Below, piece by piece: positions 1 to 7,688 of a stretch of 64,000 bases of DNA. Origin of the DNA: Hahella sp. KA22 (lineage in GTDB: Bacteria; Pseudomonadota; Gammaproteobacteria; Pseudomonadales; Oleiphilaceae); assembly GCF_004135205.1 (NCBI RefSeq), contig NZ_CP035490.1, forward strand, positions 4,941,644-5,005,643. The letters run 5' to 3'. The notes beneath the pieces were generated by a model that made no database searches, was not told the DNA's origin, and saw only the letters and a program-made list of their open reading frames with translations. The position numbers and the translations under genes were made by a program. The stretch's first letter is position 1. Each line of letters begins with the position of its first letter.

Positions 1-1
1 C

Positions 2-916
2 GCTCAGCATTGTGATGCAGGACTACGCATCGTGGAGCATCTTGAACCCCATTGCGCCATCCCTCTCAACGCATTGAAAGCCAGCATTGCGTTGCAGCAG
101 GGCGAAGCTGGCGCAGCGGAAACTTATCTGCGCAAAAATACACTGCTAATGCGCGAACATCGTTGCCACTCGGACTGGCGCGCCCTGTCCGCATCCATTC
201 AACTTCGCTACTGGCGACAACAGCGCAGTCTATCCGCCATTAACGAGTGGTTAAGCGCTGAGCCTGCTCCCAGTCCAGCGCCCAGTCATTTTCAACAACG
301 CCGGGCGCGCAACCTCGCCTTTGCGTTGCTCAGCCTGGACAGATCCCACGAAGCGCTGCAGATACTGCAACCACTGACCTCTCAGGCTCGCCAGTTTGGC
401 CTGCGCCTCTGTGAGATGGAAAACCAGATTCTCGCAACCTGGGCCTGTCTGCGCCTGGGAAAAGAGGACGAGGCCAGCAACGCCTTGCTGCGCGCATTGC
501 AGCTGGCGGACCCCATGCGCGCAATCGCCAGCTTGTTACAGGCGCCGGAGTGGCTACTGGAATTCTATGGCGCAATGATGGAGGACTCACGCTTGTCCAG
601 CGCCGAACGCCGACACCTGCAACGGGTATTAGAACTATCCAAGCGCCAGCATAGACCGCAGAAGAAAACGCGCAATATGCCAGAGCAAGCCAGAGCGTTG
701 GCGCTTACTCCAAAAGAGTGGGAGGTGCTGCGTCTGATTGGCGAAGGCAGCAGCAATGAGCGTATCGCCGAGCGCCTGTACGTGGCGCCAAGCACCGTTC
801 GCAGCCACATCAAGCACGTGTACCAGAAACTGGGCATTTCTAGTCGGGTAGAAGCCCGGCGGGTTTCCCTCGACTTATCGCAGGGCCGGGTCGCCGGCCT
901 TGGCGAACAGGGGTAG
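2..916 (+). CDS. MalT-like LuxR-family transcriptional activator, 3' part
   Basis: This is the C-terminal part of a large LuxR-family activator. The frame is open to the left edge of the window, so the true start lies upstream and the GTG at 32 is only an internal codon. The visible 305 residues are helical, TPR-like repeat sequence followed by a LuxR helix-turn-helix at about nt 690-880, with the pattern LTPKEWEVL, SNERIAERL, VAPSTVRSHIK and YQKLGISSR. This C-terminus closely matches E. coli MalT, the ATP- and maltotriose-dependent activator of maltodextrin genes. The next gene downstream is a maltotetraose-forming amylase, which supports a role in starch or maltodextrin control. The N-terminal ATPase part cannot be seen. 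The LuxR call is certain; the MalT-like role is inferred. Confidence 0.85.
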   Translation, partial: AQHCDAGLRIVEHLEPHCAIPLNALKASIALQQGEAGAAETYLRKNTLLMREHRCHSDWRALSASIQLRYWRQQRSLSAINEWLSAEPAPSPAPSHFQQRRARNLAFALLSLDRSHEALQILQPLTSQARQFGLRLCEMENQILATWACLRLGKEDEASNALLRALQLADPMRAIASLLQAPEWLLEFYGAMMEDSRLSSAERRHLQRVLELSKRQHRPQKKTRNMPEQARALALTPKEWEVLRLIGEGSSNERIAERLYVAPSTVRSHIKHVYQKLGISSRVEARRVSLDLSQGRVAGLGEQG

Positions 917-938
917 GCCGGCGGACCTAAACGCTGAA

Positions 939-960
939 AATCCCCCCGTAAATCCCCCGT
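939..960. promoter_or_regulatory. Direct repeat upstream of the amylase, possible activator site
   Basis: Two near-identical blocks, AATCCCCCCGT (939-949) and AATCCCCCGT (951-960), lie head to tail in the gap between the MalT-like regulator and the amylase. On the minus strand each reads ACGGGGG(G)ATT, which shares GGGGAT with the MalT box (GGGGAKGAGG) but lacks the GAGG end. A GGATGA core is also present at 1062-1067. This is a candidate operator only; the match is partial. Confidence 0.3.
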
Positions 961-1113
961 TTGCATGGAAGCGTCCCAAGCTCGCCTTGGTTATGATCAA
1001 AGGGTAACGTACATCCGAAGCGGCCATGACGGCCGCCGCCAATTTCACGAGCTTGGCGTACGGATGAACCAATATGGACTTCAGAAAAAATACAATACCG
1101 GAGCTCATTCATT

Positions 1114-2457
1114 ATGTTGAAAGTTCATCGTCCAACCCGAATTTCTCTCGTCATCCGACACGCAGCCGCCTGTGCGGCCGCCGCCGTACTAGGCGTTTCC
1201 GCAAGCGCAGCAAGCGCCGACACCTCAGGCAAAAGCGGCTCCGGCGTCCGCTTTCATGGCGGCGACGAAATCATCCTGCAGGGTTTCCACTGGAACGTCG
1301 TACGCACTGCGGAAAACAACTGGTACAACATCCTGCAAAGTAAGGCCCAGCAAATCAGCGACGACGGCTTCACCGCCATCTGGATGCCGGCGCCCTGGAG
1401 AGACAACTCTTCATGGCAAGCGTCCAGCGATACGCGCTTCGGCGGCGAAGGCTACTTTTGGGCCGATATGAATAAAAACAGCCGCTACGGCGACGACGGA
1501 CAATTGAAACAGGCCGCCTCCGCCCTGAAAAACAAAGGCGTAAAAGTCATTTACGACATCGTGCCCAACCATCATGATCGCGGTCACACCAATGACTCTC
1601 TCAATTACCCATCCGGGCAAGGTTACTATCGCTCCGACTGCAGTTCCTGCGACGATGGCGACCCCTTCATGGACGGCGGCTCGGACTTCAGCACTGCTCA
1701 TCCAGATGTATACAACCTGTTTAAGAATGAGCTGGTCAACTTGAAGACCAACTACAGCGCGGGCGGATTCCGTTTTGACTTCGTCCGAGGCTACGCGCCA
1801 GAGCGTATCAACGCCTGGATGAGCGCCTCTCTGGACAGCGGCTATTGCGTTGGCGAGTTATGGAAAGGTCCCAGCGAATTCCCTTCCTGGGATTGGCGAC
1901 ACAACGCCAGCTGGCAGGAAATACTGAAAGATTTCACTGACAACTCCGATTGCTCCGTCTTCGACTTTGCGCTGAAAGAACGTATGCAAAACGGCTCCAT
2001 TTCAGACTGGAGATACGGACTCAATGGCAACCCCAGCGCTCAATGGCGTGAAGTTGCGGTCACATTTGTCGACAATCACGACACAGGCTATTCACCCGGC
2101 CCTCTCGGCGGCCAGCATCATTGGGCGCTGCCGGATTGGAAACGCAAGATGGCTTACGCCTACATTCTCTCCAGCCCCGGCACGCCGGTTGTGTATTGGC
2201 CACATATGTATGACTGGGGAATGCGCGGCTTCATCCGCAACCTGATCCAACTACGCAAGTCCGCTGGCGTGAAAGCCTACTCCGGTGTACAATTCCATGA
2301 TGGATTCAGCGGATTGGTGGGAACTACAAGCGGCAGCAATGGAAAGTTGCTGTTCGCCATCGACTCTAACTTCAACTCGCCAAATCAAGTGGCGGGCGGC
2401 TCCTGGAGCCTGGCGGTCAACGAGGACAATGGCCGCATCCGCATCTGGCGTCAGTAA
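1114..2457 (+). CDS. Secreted glucan 1,4-alpha-maltotetraohydrolase (GH13 amylase)
   Basis: The protein is a GH13 alpha-amylase that should cut maltotetraose units from starch outside the cell. Its 447 residues begin with a signal peptide (about 1-35, ending in SAASA). The mature part matches the Pseudomonas stutzeri maltotetraose-forming amylase almost motif for motif: HGGDEIILQGFHWN, AIWMPAPWRD, GGFRFDFVRGYAPER, GELWKGPSE and FVDNHDTGYSPG. The expected catalytic residues are Asp222 (nucleophile), Glu248 (acid/base) and Asp323. The protein ends right after the C-terminal beta domain, so it lacks the starch-binding domain carried by the P. stutzeri enzyme. The ATG is preceded by GGAG at 1100-1103. 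It follows a MalT-like activator gene on the same strand. Confidence 0.93.
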   Translation: MLKVHRPTRISLVIRHAAACAAAAVLGVSASAASADTSGKSGSGVRFHGGDEIILQGFHWNVVRTAENNWYNILQSKAQQISDDGFTAIWMPAPWRDNSSWQASSDTRFGGEGYFWADMNKNSRYGDDGQLKQAASALKNKGVKVIYDIVPNHHDRGHTNDSLNYPSGQGYYRSDCSSCDDGDPFMDGGSDFSTAHPDVYNLFKNELVNLKTNYSAGGFRFDFVRGYAPERINAWMSASLDSGYCVGELWKGPSEFPSWDWRHNASWQEILKDFTDNSDCSVFDFALKERMQNGSISDWRYGLNGNPSAQWREVAVTFVDNHDTGYSPGPLGGQHHWALPDWKRKMAYAYILSSPGTPVVYWPHMYDWGMRGFIRNLIQLRKSAGVKAYSGVQFHDGFSGLVGTTSGSNGKLLFAIDSNFNSPNQVAGGSWSLAVNEDNGRIRIWRQ

Positions 2458-2469
2458 CGCAGACCCTCT

Positions 2470-2498
2470 CCCGGGCGGCTGACGCCCGGGATTCTTGT
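2470..2498 (+). terminator. Terminator after the amylase gene
   Basis: A perfect 8-bp stem, CCCGGGCG / CGCCCGGG (2470-2477 and 2483-2490) with a 5-nt loop, is followed by a short T-containing stretch. It sits 12 nt after the amylase stop codon. Confidence 0.75.
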
Positions 2499-2586
2499 GC
2501 TCCATAGACACAATTTCGACGCATACCAATAACAAAAATCAATCAAAACGTTATTAACTATCAATTTTCCTCCTCTCATCCCCACG

Positions 2587-2592
2587 TATAAT
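2587..2592 (+). promoter_or_regulatory. Candidate -10 box of grxA
   Basis: A perfect TATAAT lies 43 nt before the grxA start codon. No convincing -35 is seen at the usual distance, so an activator-dependent promoter is possible. Confidence 0.35.
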
Positions 2593-2634
2593 CTAAGTCG
2601 CATTGTTTTAAACGCTCCTACGGAGGTATCAGTC

Positions 2635-2892
2635 ATGTATACAGTGATTTTCGGTCGATCAGGGTGCCCTTATTGCGTTAGAGCCAAGCAAATTGCAGAG
2701 CAATTGAAAGATCAGCGACAATATTTCGATTTCCGCTACATCGACATTCATGAGGAAGGCATCAGCAAGGCTGACCTGGAGAAAACGGTCGGCAAGCCGG
2801 TCCAGACCGTACCGCAAATATTTATCGATAAAGAACACATCGGCGGCTGTAATGAGTTCGAGAGCTACGTACGTCAGAACCTGACGCACTGA
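2635..2892 (+). CDS. grxA: Glutaredoxin 1
   Basis: A monothiol/dithiol disulfide reductase of the cytoplasm that uses glutathione to reduce partners such as ribonucleotide reductase. At 85 residues it has the exact length of E. coli GrxA and shares its opening almost unchanged. The dithiol active site CPYC is at residues 11-14, the cis-proline TVP at 58-60 and the glutathione-binding GG at 70-71. A strong ribosome site, GGAGG, lies about 10 nt before the ATG. It has its own terminator and stands alone between the amylase and a convergent gene. E. coli grxA is controlled by OxyR; no OxyR site was identified here. Confidence 0.95.
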   Translation: MYTVIFGRSGCPYCVRAKQIAEQLKDQRQYFDFRYIDIHEEGISKADLEKTVGKPVQTVPQIFIDKEHIGGCNEFESYVRQNLTH

Positions 2893-2945
2893 CCAAACAG
2901 CAGCGGCTTCAGCATTAACGTCCTGACGCGCTGGACAACACAAAA

Positions 2946-2971
2946 AAAAGAGGCCATCAGGGCCTCTTTTT
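2946..2971. terminator. Bidirectional terminator between grxA and the OmpA-family gene
   Basis: A 10-bp stem AAAAGAGGCC / GGCCTCTTTT with a 5-nt loop ends in T-runs read from either strand (an eight-A run on the left side gives the minus-strand T-run). It can serve both convergent genes. Confidence 0.9.
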
Positions 2972-3006
2972 ATCTTCTATTGATGACGCAACGCTATACA
3001 AGCCAA

Positions 3007-4488
3007 CTACTGGAGTCGCCGGATCAACTCAACCCGGCGATTAAGTTTTTTTCCTGCATCAGAATAGTTACCCGCTTCCGGCGCTACTGGGCCCACACCG
3101 TAAGGAATCAGGCGCGCCTGTGCGATGCCATAGTCTTTTATCAAGCGCTCAACAACTGCTTTCGCCCGCGCTGAGGACAGCTCAATATTGTGCTGAAATG
3201 CCCCTGTGTCATCGGTATGGCCTGTCACATAGAGCAACAGGTCTGGGCGCTTTTTCAACAAGCCGGCGATTGCGTCTAAAGTAGGTTTGGATTCGTCTTT
3301 GACGACTGCTTTGTCCGTATCAAATAACACGCCGTATAAAAGCGCTTTTCCAGTCTCGTCAATATCACGACTCAGACTGTCCACATCCACCGTAATCAGA
3401 TCATCCTCCAGCGCCTCTGACTCCAGAATGATCTGCTGCACTGCCGTTTCATCTTCATAACCGCCGATAAACAAGGCGACGTAAACCTTGCCTTTTGCTG
3501 CGTCTTTTGAGGCTACAATGAAATACGGCTTACGGTAGTAGTTGTAAACGGATTCTGTAAGTGAAATCAGTCCACCGAGATGAGAGGACTTGTACTCGTC
3601 GCCGCACTGCTGCAGCTCACAGGAATACACAGTAGCGAAGCCGCCTTTAGACAACGCCGCTTTATAATTTTCGTACAACTTCAGAGTGGACACATTTTCC
3701 AGTTCGTAATAGTGTCTGGAAAGATCGCCAACCAAGTCCAAAGTCTCAAACTGATATGGCTTGTCATCGCCGCTTAGTGCGGAAACAGGGATGCTGATGC
3801 GCTCATAATCCACCACTTTGCGTTGGCGCAAATCCGCACCGGGATAGCGTGGCAGCAAGGGATGATCTTCCTTCGTCGCATCCGGGTCATTCGCTTTCGT
3901 TACCGTCGCGGGCGGCTGCGCCCCGAGATAATCGACATTCATAGCGATAAGGTCGTTCTGCAGAGGTTCTTCTTCGACGATAACTTGCTGTACGGCGACC
4001 TCGTCTTCATAGCCGCCAATGAACAGCGCCACTGTGACTTTGCCTTTTTCCGCGCCCTTCTCGTAAACCATGTAGTAAGGTTTGCGGTAGTAGTTGTAGA
4101 CGCTGTCATTCGAAGACACCAAAGCGCCCAACTCAGCAACTTGATATTCCGAGCCGCACTGCTCTAACTCACACTGGTAAACAGATTTGAAACCGCCTTT
4201 TTCCAGCGCGGCCTGATAGTTCTTATAAACTTTTAGTGTGGAGACGTTTTCGAGGTTATAGAAATGTTGGGTCAAGTCGCCGGTCAGGCTTAACTTCTCA
4301 TATTCGTAAGGCTTGTCTTCGCCGCTGAGTTTGCTGGCGGGAATGGTGAACGGCGCATAATCGATCTGCAGATAGGTTCTAACTGTGGCGCCAGGATAAC
4401 GACTTAACAACGGATGGTCCGGATTGTCGGCATAAACACTGGCGGCGCTCAAAACACCAATCAAAGCAGCGGTAAACCTTCTAAGCAT
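3007..4488 (-). CDS. OmpA-family lipid/peptidoglycan-linked envelope protein with a duplicated N-terminal domain
   Basis: A 493-residue envelope protein. A signal peptide (about 1-20, ASVYA) is followed by two copies of the same domain of about 165 residues (roughly 24-190 and 208-372). Both copies share HPLL.RYPGA, GDDKPY/GEDKPY, LENVSTLK, YQCELEQCG/YSCELQQCG, SVYNYYRKPY and VALFIGGYEDE. The fold resembles DUF4892, a domain often found before OmpA domains; that name is from memory. The C-terminus (about 385-493) is an OmpA domain with TGHTDDTG and the NIELSSARA...NRRVEL signature that binds peptidoglycan. Each N-terminal copy has a paired Cys (CELxQCG). GGGGAG precedes the ATG. A structural or stress role in the cell envelope is likely. 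Confidence 0.85.
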   Translation of the reverse strand: MLRRFTAALIGVLSAASVYADNPDHPLLSRYPGATVRTYLQIDYAPFTIPASKLSGEDKPYEYEKLSLTGDLTQHFYNLENVSTLKVYKNYQAALEKGGFKSVYQCELEQCGSEYQVAELGALVSSNDSVYNYYRKPYYMVYEKGAEKGKVTVALFIGGYEDEVAVQQVIVEEEPLQNDLIAMNVDYLGAQPPATVTKANDPDATKEDHPLLPRYPGADLRQRKVVDYERISIPVSALSGDDKPYQFETLDLVGDLSRHYYELENVSTLKLYENYKAALSKGGFATVYSCELQQCGDEYKSSHLGGLISLTESVYNYYRKPYFIVASKDAAKGKVYVALFIGGYEDETAVQQIILESEALEDDLITVDVDSLSRDIDETGKALLYGVLFDTDKAVVKDESKPTLDAIAGLLKKRPDLLLYVTGHTDDTGAFQHNIELSSARAKAVVERLIKDYGIAQARLIPYGVGPVAPEAGNYSDAGKKLNRRVELIRRLQ

Positions 4489-4632
4489 GGAACTCCCCTA
4501 TGAGTGGACGTAATTGCAGGAAATATAAGCGCTTTCTGGATTGATTTTCCGTCACGATAATAGGGAGAAACGCGCCCGCCCGCTTAGGCTGACGCGTTAG
4601 AAAAGTCTGATTGGCGGACGTTTAGATAGTGG

Positions 4633-5910
4633 TTAAGAGGGAACCTTCAGCCTTTCGATACCGAATGCCTTTAATATGTAGCGCTCAAATAGCGGCTCTG
4701 TAGAACCTTTACGCAGCTTAAGAAGAAAGTACTTCTCGAACGCCACCTTGGCGACATGCACCCACTTGCCCTCACGCATCCAGTTCACGTTGCGTGGCGG
4801 CAGCTGCGGAATCGCCACAAAGGCGATTCCGGTGTCCCCCATATCCGCCAGACACACCGCGTTCCAGGTCGCCTCCGCTTTAGGTTCAGCGCCGGCAAGC
4901 GTCGCCTGGATATTTTTCGCCACCGCCGTCGCCATACTTTCAATCATATAACCAGTTTTAGGAACGCCAGTCGGAACAGGCGTTTTTTCCTTTGGCGCAA
5001 TCGCAACCGCCACGCCAATCCCCCATACATTGGGATAAGTCGGGTTACGCTGATGTTTATCGATCACGACAAAGCCACGGGGATTCACCAGGCCTTCGAC
5101 TTCTCTCAACGCATCAATGCCAGTAAAGGCGGGCAGCATCATGGAATATTTGAAGGGCAATTCACGGCGATGTTTGTCTTCTCCCATCTCATCCACTTCC
5201 ATGACGGTCATGAGTTTATCGTCGACAGACTCAACCTTGGCGTTGCAAACCCAGTCGATATGTCTTTGTCGTAATTGCGACTCCAACATGCCTTTGCTAT
5301 CACCGACTCCACCTAAACCAAGATGACCGATATAAGGCTCAGAAGTGACGAAGGTCATGGGCACTTTGTCGCGAATACGCCGTTTACGCAGGTCACGATC
5401 CATTATGAAGGCAAATTCATAGGCCGGTCCAAAGCAGGAAGCGCCCTGCACCGCGCCAACGACTATAGGACCAGGATCTTCGACAAACTCTCGCCACTTC
5501 TGGTTAGCTTTTATCGCGTGATCTATATGGCAAATAGATTGGGTGTAGCCTCCAGGACCCAGTCCTGGAATTTCGTCGAACGCCAGACGAGGACCTGTCG
5601 CAATGATCAGATGATCGTAGGAGATGCTGTCTCCATTTTTAAGTTCTATGAGGCTGGCGGCGGGGTCGACTTTTTGCGCTGCGCCGACCACCAATTCTAC
5701 GCCTTTGCCGGATAAGGGGGACTGCAGCGGAATTTTAATCGCTTCCGGCTCCCGCCATCCGATAGCCACCCATGGATTGGACGGCACGAAATGAAAATAG
5801 TCTTTGTCACTCACCACCACAATACGGTGGTCTTTACTCAATGTTTCCCTTAACTCAAACGCCATGGGCATTCCACCCAGGCCCGCGCCTAAAATAACAA
5901 TAGTCGCCAT
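4633..5910 (-). CDS. Sulfide:quinone oxidoreductase-like FAD flavoprotein
   Basis: A 425-residue FAD-dependent oxidoreductase of the sulfide:quinone reductase / FccB group. An N-terminal dinucleotide-binding motif GAGLGGMPMA is visible at 8-17 and the second half of the FAD site (NVWGIGVAVA) near 294-303. Three cysteines, Cys127 (SICHID), Cys159 (GASCFGP) and Cys353 (AVCLADMGDTG), occupy the places of the three redox cysteines known in Acidithiobacillus SQR (128, 160, 356). The C-terminal helices could dip into the inner membrane, as in SQR. No other sulfur genes are near. The likely role is electron transfer from sulfide or a related thiol to the quinone pool, but some SQR-like enzymes have other substrates. 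The start is set by AGAGGGAAG upstream. Confidence 0.8.
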   Translation of the reverse strand: MATIVILGAGLGGMPMAFELRETLSKDHRIVVVSDKDYFHFVPSNPWVAIGWREPEAIKIPLQSPLSGKGVELVVGAAQKVDPAASLIELKNGDSISYDHLIIATGPRLAFDEIPGLGPGGYTQSICHIDHAIKANQKWREFVEDPGPIVVGAVQGASCFGPAYEFAFIMDRDLRKRRIRDKVPMTFVTSEPYIGHLGLGGVGDSKGMLESQLRQRHIDWVCNAKVESVDDKLMTVMEVDEMGEDKHRRELPFKYSMMLPAFTGIDALREVEGLVNPRGFVVIDKHQRNPTYPNVWGIGVAVAIAPKEKTPVPTGVPKTGYMIESMATAVAKNIQATLAGAEPKAEATWNAVCLADMGDTGIAFVAIPQLPPRNVNWMREGKWVHVAKVAFEKYFLLKLRKGSTEPLFERYILKAFGIERLKVPS

Positions 5911-6069
5911 GCGCTTCCCTCTTTGTCGTCAATTCCACTCTGACGCGGCTCAATCCTGCCGCCGCCTTGTCTCCAGCATTTCCTGAGACTCAGCAGAATA
6001 ATTCAAAGCCGCACCACTTCGCTACAGCTGCAAACCACGCATATGCGACTTAGACGACAAAAAGGCCCG

Positions 6070-6510
6070 TCAGGATGCGACGGGGCTTTCCTGAATCCTT
6101 ACAGCAGCGCCGTTATGTCCTCTTTTGACGCTTGGCCCGGAGGGCTTGCGGAAAGCGTGACGGATACGATCCAACTCCGACACCAACAACGTGCGCTCAA
6201 ACTCGGTTGTGCGATCGTAGAGATCCAACCAGGCCTGCTTCTCAGGCGGCAATTGATAGACAGGTCCATCTTCTTCCATACGTACGCGATACATGGGGCC
6301 ATCGCCTGTACGCAGCCATTCGAAGTTGCCGTCCCATTTGTCAGCAATGGTAATCAGGTAATCCGCTCCCACCTGATAAATATCCCCGTTAAACCATTGG
6401 CGCACGGTTTCGTAACGCACGTTACAGGCGACGGAGATTTCCCGTTTAATTTTCCGGGGATGCACTCCCCGATCCAGTAGTAGTCTTTCGATTCTTTTTG
6501 TAACACTCAT
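6070..6510 (-). CDS. Short CI-like phage-type repressor, copy 1
   Basis: A 146-residue DNA-binding protein. The N-terminal 75 residues form a CI-type helix-turn-helix (VRYETVRQWFNG as the recognition region) ending in the ADKWDGNFEWLRTGDGPM block seen in lambdoid repressors. The rest is a short helical tail; there is no S24/LexA-like self-cleaving domain, so RecA-driven cleavage is not expected. It is about two thirds identical over the N-terminal domain to the neighbour at 6858-7280. The ATG at 6510 is preferred over an in-frame TTG at 6516. No ribosome site precedes it, which fits a leaderless mRNA like that of lambda cI from PRM. It faces its own operator-like region to the right. Confidence 0.75.
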   Translation of the reverse strand: MSVTKRIERLLLDRGVHPRKIKREISVACNVRYETVRQWFNGDIYQVGADYLITIADKWDGNFEWLRTGDGPMYRVRMEEDGPVYQLPPEKQAWLDLYDRTTEFERTLLVSELDRIRHAFRKPSGPSVKRGHNGAAVRIQESPVAS

Positions 6511-6570
6511 ATGCAAGCCAGCTTTGTTAAGATTTGTAAATTGTATCTCGCATTAATACAAGCTTGCATG
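6510..6570 (-). promoter_or_regulatory. Promoter/operator region of CI-like copy 1
   Basis: From the start codon outwards this stretch holds ATGCAAGC (6511-6518) and the inverted partner GCTTGCAT (6562-6569). A -10-like TACAAT read on the minus strand lies at 6545-6540. The 17-18 nt next to the start (ATATGCAAGCCAGCTTTGT) are repeated exactly before copy 2, so the element was duplicated with the gene or is kept for regulation. Confidence 0.5.
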
Positions 6571-6857
6571 CCTAATTCCAAGATTTTTTATTACATTGAC
6601 AATGATTAATAAAAGTACAACTGGATTTCGCCGTTACCCCACCCCTTTTCATTCCCTCAGATAGGCCTTGGACACTGGGCCCGATGCACTTTCGCTAAAA
6701 ACGCAAACGCAATCGCTCAGCAAACGAAAAAGAAGACAAAATATTAAGAACAGGTAAGAAGAAGGATCGATTCGTGGCGGGAAACTGACTCTCCGATGTG
6801 AAAGTCAGTTAGAGACTTGGACGGAAGTACAACTTTCAGTTAAAAGCCAACAAGTTA
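6517..6857. other. Gap between the two CI-like genes
   Basis: An AT-rich 341-nt stretch without a convincing gene. The left end is the operator of copy 1. The right half holds two hairpins: AACTGACT / AGTCAGTT (6783-6790 and 6803-6810), and GTTAAAAGC / GCTTTTAAC (6839-6847 and 6861-6869). The latter straddles the stop of copy 2 and is a plausible terminator, with its T-rich flank on the plus-strand side. Confidence 0.55.
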
Positions 6858-7280
6858 TCAGCTTTTAACTTTTTCTTCCTTTTTTGAGAAAGAGGCCGGC
6901 TCCAACCCTTCATATGGATTTTGAATAGACTTACGGAACCTTTTCAACTCATTGAGCATATAGGCGCGCTCAACGTCAGACGTGTTATCGAACAATTCCA
7001 ACCATGCCCTTTTTTCCTCGGGCAGATAAGAAGCGGCCTCTTCACTGATCTTGGGCTTTTCCATTGAGCCCTTGCCGGTGTAGAGCCAATCGAAGTTGGC
7101 GTCCCATTTGTCAGCAATAATCAAAAGGTAATTCGCGCCTACTTCAGCAATCGTGCCGTTAAACCACTGACGTACAGTTTCATAACGGACTCCGCAAGCG
7201 TTAGAGATCTTCCGCTTTACCTGACGGCGATGAACGCCCCTTTCGAGTAGTAGTTGTTCGATTCTTTCGGTTACAGACAT
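6858..7280 (-). CDS. Short CI-like phage-type repressor, copy 2
   Basis: A 140-residue paralogue of the gene at 6070-6510 with the same N-terminal helix-turn-helix (VRYETVRQWFNG) and the same ADKWDANFDWLYTGKG ending. It also lacks an autocleavage domain, and it ends in a lysine-rich tail. The ATG at 7280 is chosen over an in-frame TTG at 7286; again no ribosome site is visible, so a leaderless transcript is possible. It is divergent from the Cro-like gene at 7389, the classic arrangement of a lambdoid immunity switch. The two proteins could form mixed dimers. Confidence 0.78.
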   Translation of the reverse strand: MSVTERIEQLLLERGVHRRQVKRKISNACGVRYETVRQWFNGTIAEVGANYLLIIADKWDANFDWLYTGKGSMEKPKISEEAASYLPEEKRAWLELFDNTSDVERAYMLNELKRFRKSIQNPYEGLEPASFSKKEEKVKS

Positions 7281-7388
7281 ATGCAAGCCAGCTTTGTAGT
7301 TTGCCGCATTGTAACCCGCCTTGCTACAAATATGCTTGCTTTATTTAAGCAATTATGCTTGTATAACGCGCGATGTAAGGAGGCAGCT
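7281..7388. promoter_or_regulatory. Divergent CI/Cro-type operator region
   Basis: This 108-nt region separates the CI-like and Cro-like genes. Two 12-bp direct repeats, CAAATATGCTTG (7327-7338) and CAATTATGCTTG (7350-7361), differ at one base and lie 23 bp apart centre to centre, about the spacing of lambda operators. A further ATGCAAGC abuts the CI-like start. An extended -10 (TGTATAAC, 7360-7367) points towards the cro-like gene, and a TACAAT on the other strand (7313-7308) points towards the repressor. Confidence 0.55.
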
Positions 7389-7667
7389 ATGACGAAAGCG
7401 GAAGTACTTGCTTACTTCGGTTCGGTGGCGAACGTCGCCAAAACGTTAGGAATCACCACCCAAGCTGTTTATGAGTGGGGAGACTCGGTGCCTGAGCTGC
7501 GACAATGGCAATTGCAGGTTCTGACCGACGGCGTTCTAAAGGTTTCATCGAAGCGAAGCAGACAAGGTAAATCATCCACTCAAACTCTGAAGAAAAATGT
7601 AAAGATTGGACAAAAAGCCAAAAGCGACAAAACCGGCGATGCGGACAAAGTTACCAAGGGAATATAG
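7389..7667 (+). CDS. P22-Cro-like DNA-binding protein
   Basis: A 92-residue protein whose first 55 residues follow the P22/lambdoid Cro pattern: MTKAEVLAYFGSVANVAKTLG, then ITTQAVYEWGDSVPE and a closing QLQVLTDGVLKV. The remaining 40 residues are a lysine-rich, probably disordered tail longer than in phage Cro. The start at 7389 is set by a strong AAGGAGG about 7 nt upstream; a longer reading frame from 7254 would overlap the repressor and is not needed. It should bind the shared operators and oppose the CI-like repressors. Confidence 0.8.
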   Translation: MTKAEVLAYFGSVANVAKTLGITTQAVYEWGDSVPELRQWQLQVLTDGVLKVSSKRSRQGKSSTQTLKKNVKIGQKAKSDKTGDADKVTKGI

Positions 7668-7688
7668 AGGAATAGCAAAGGGAGGCCC

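Noticed and set aside
7254-7388. N-terminal extension of the Cro-like gene
   Set aside because: It would overlap the divergent repressor and the operator region; a strong ribosome site and a Cro-matching ATG lie at 7389.
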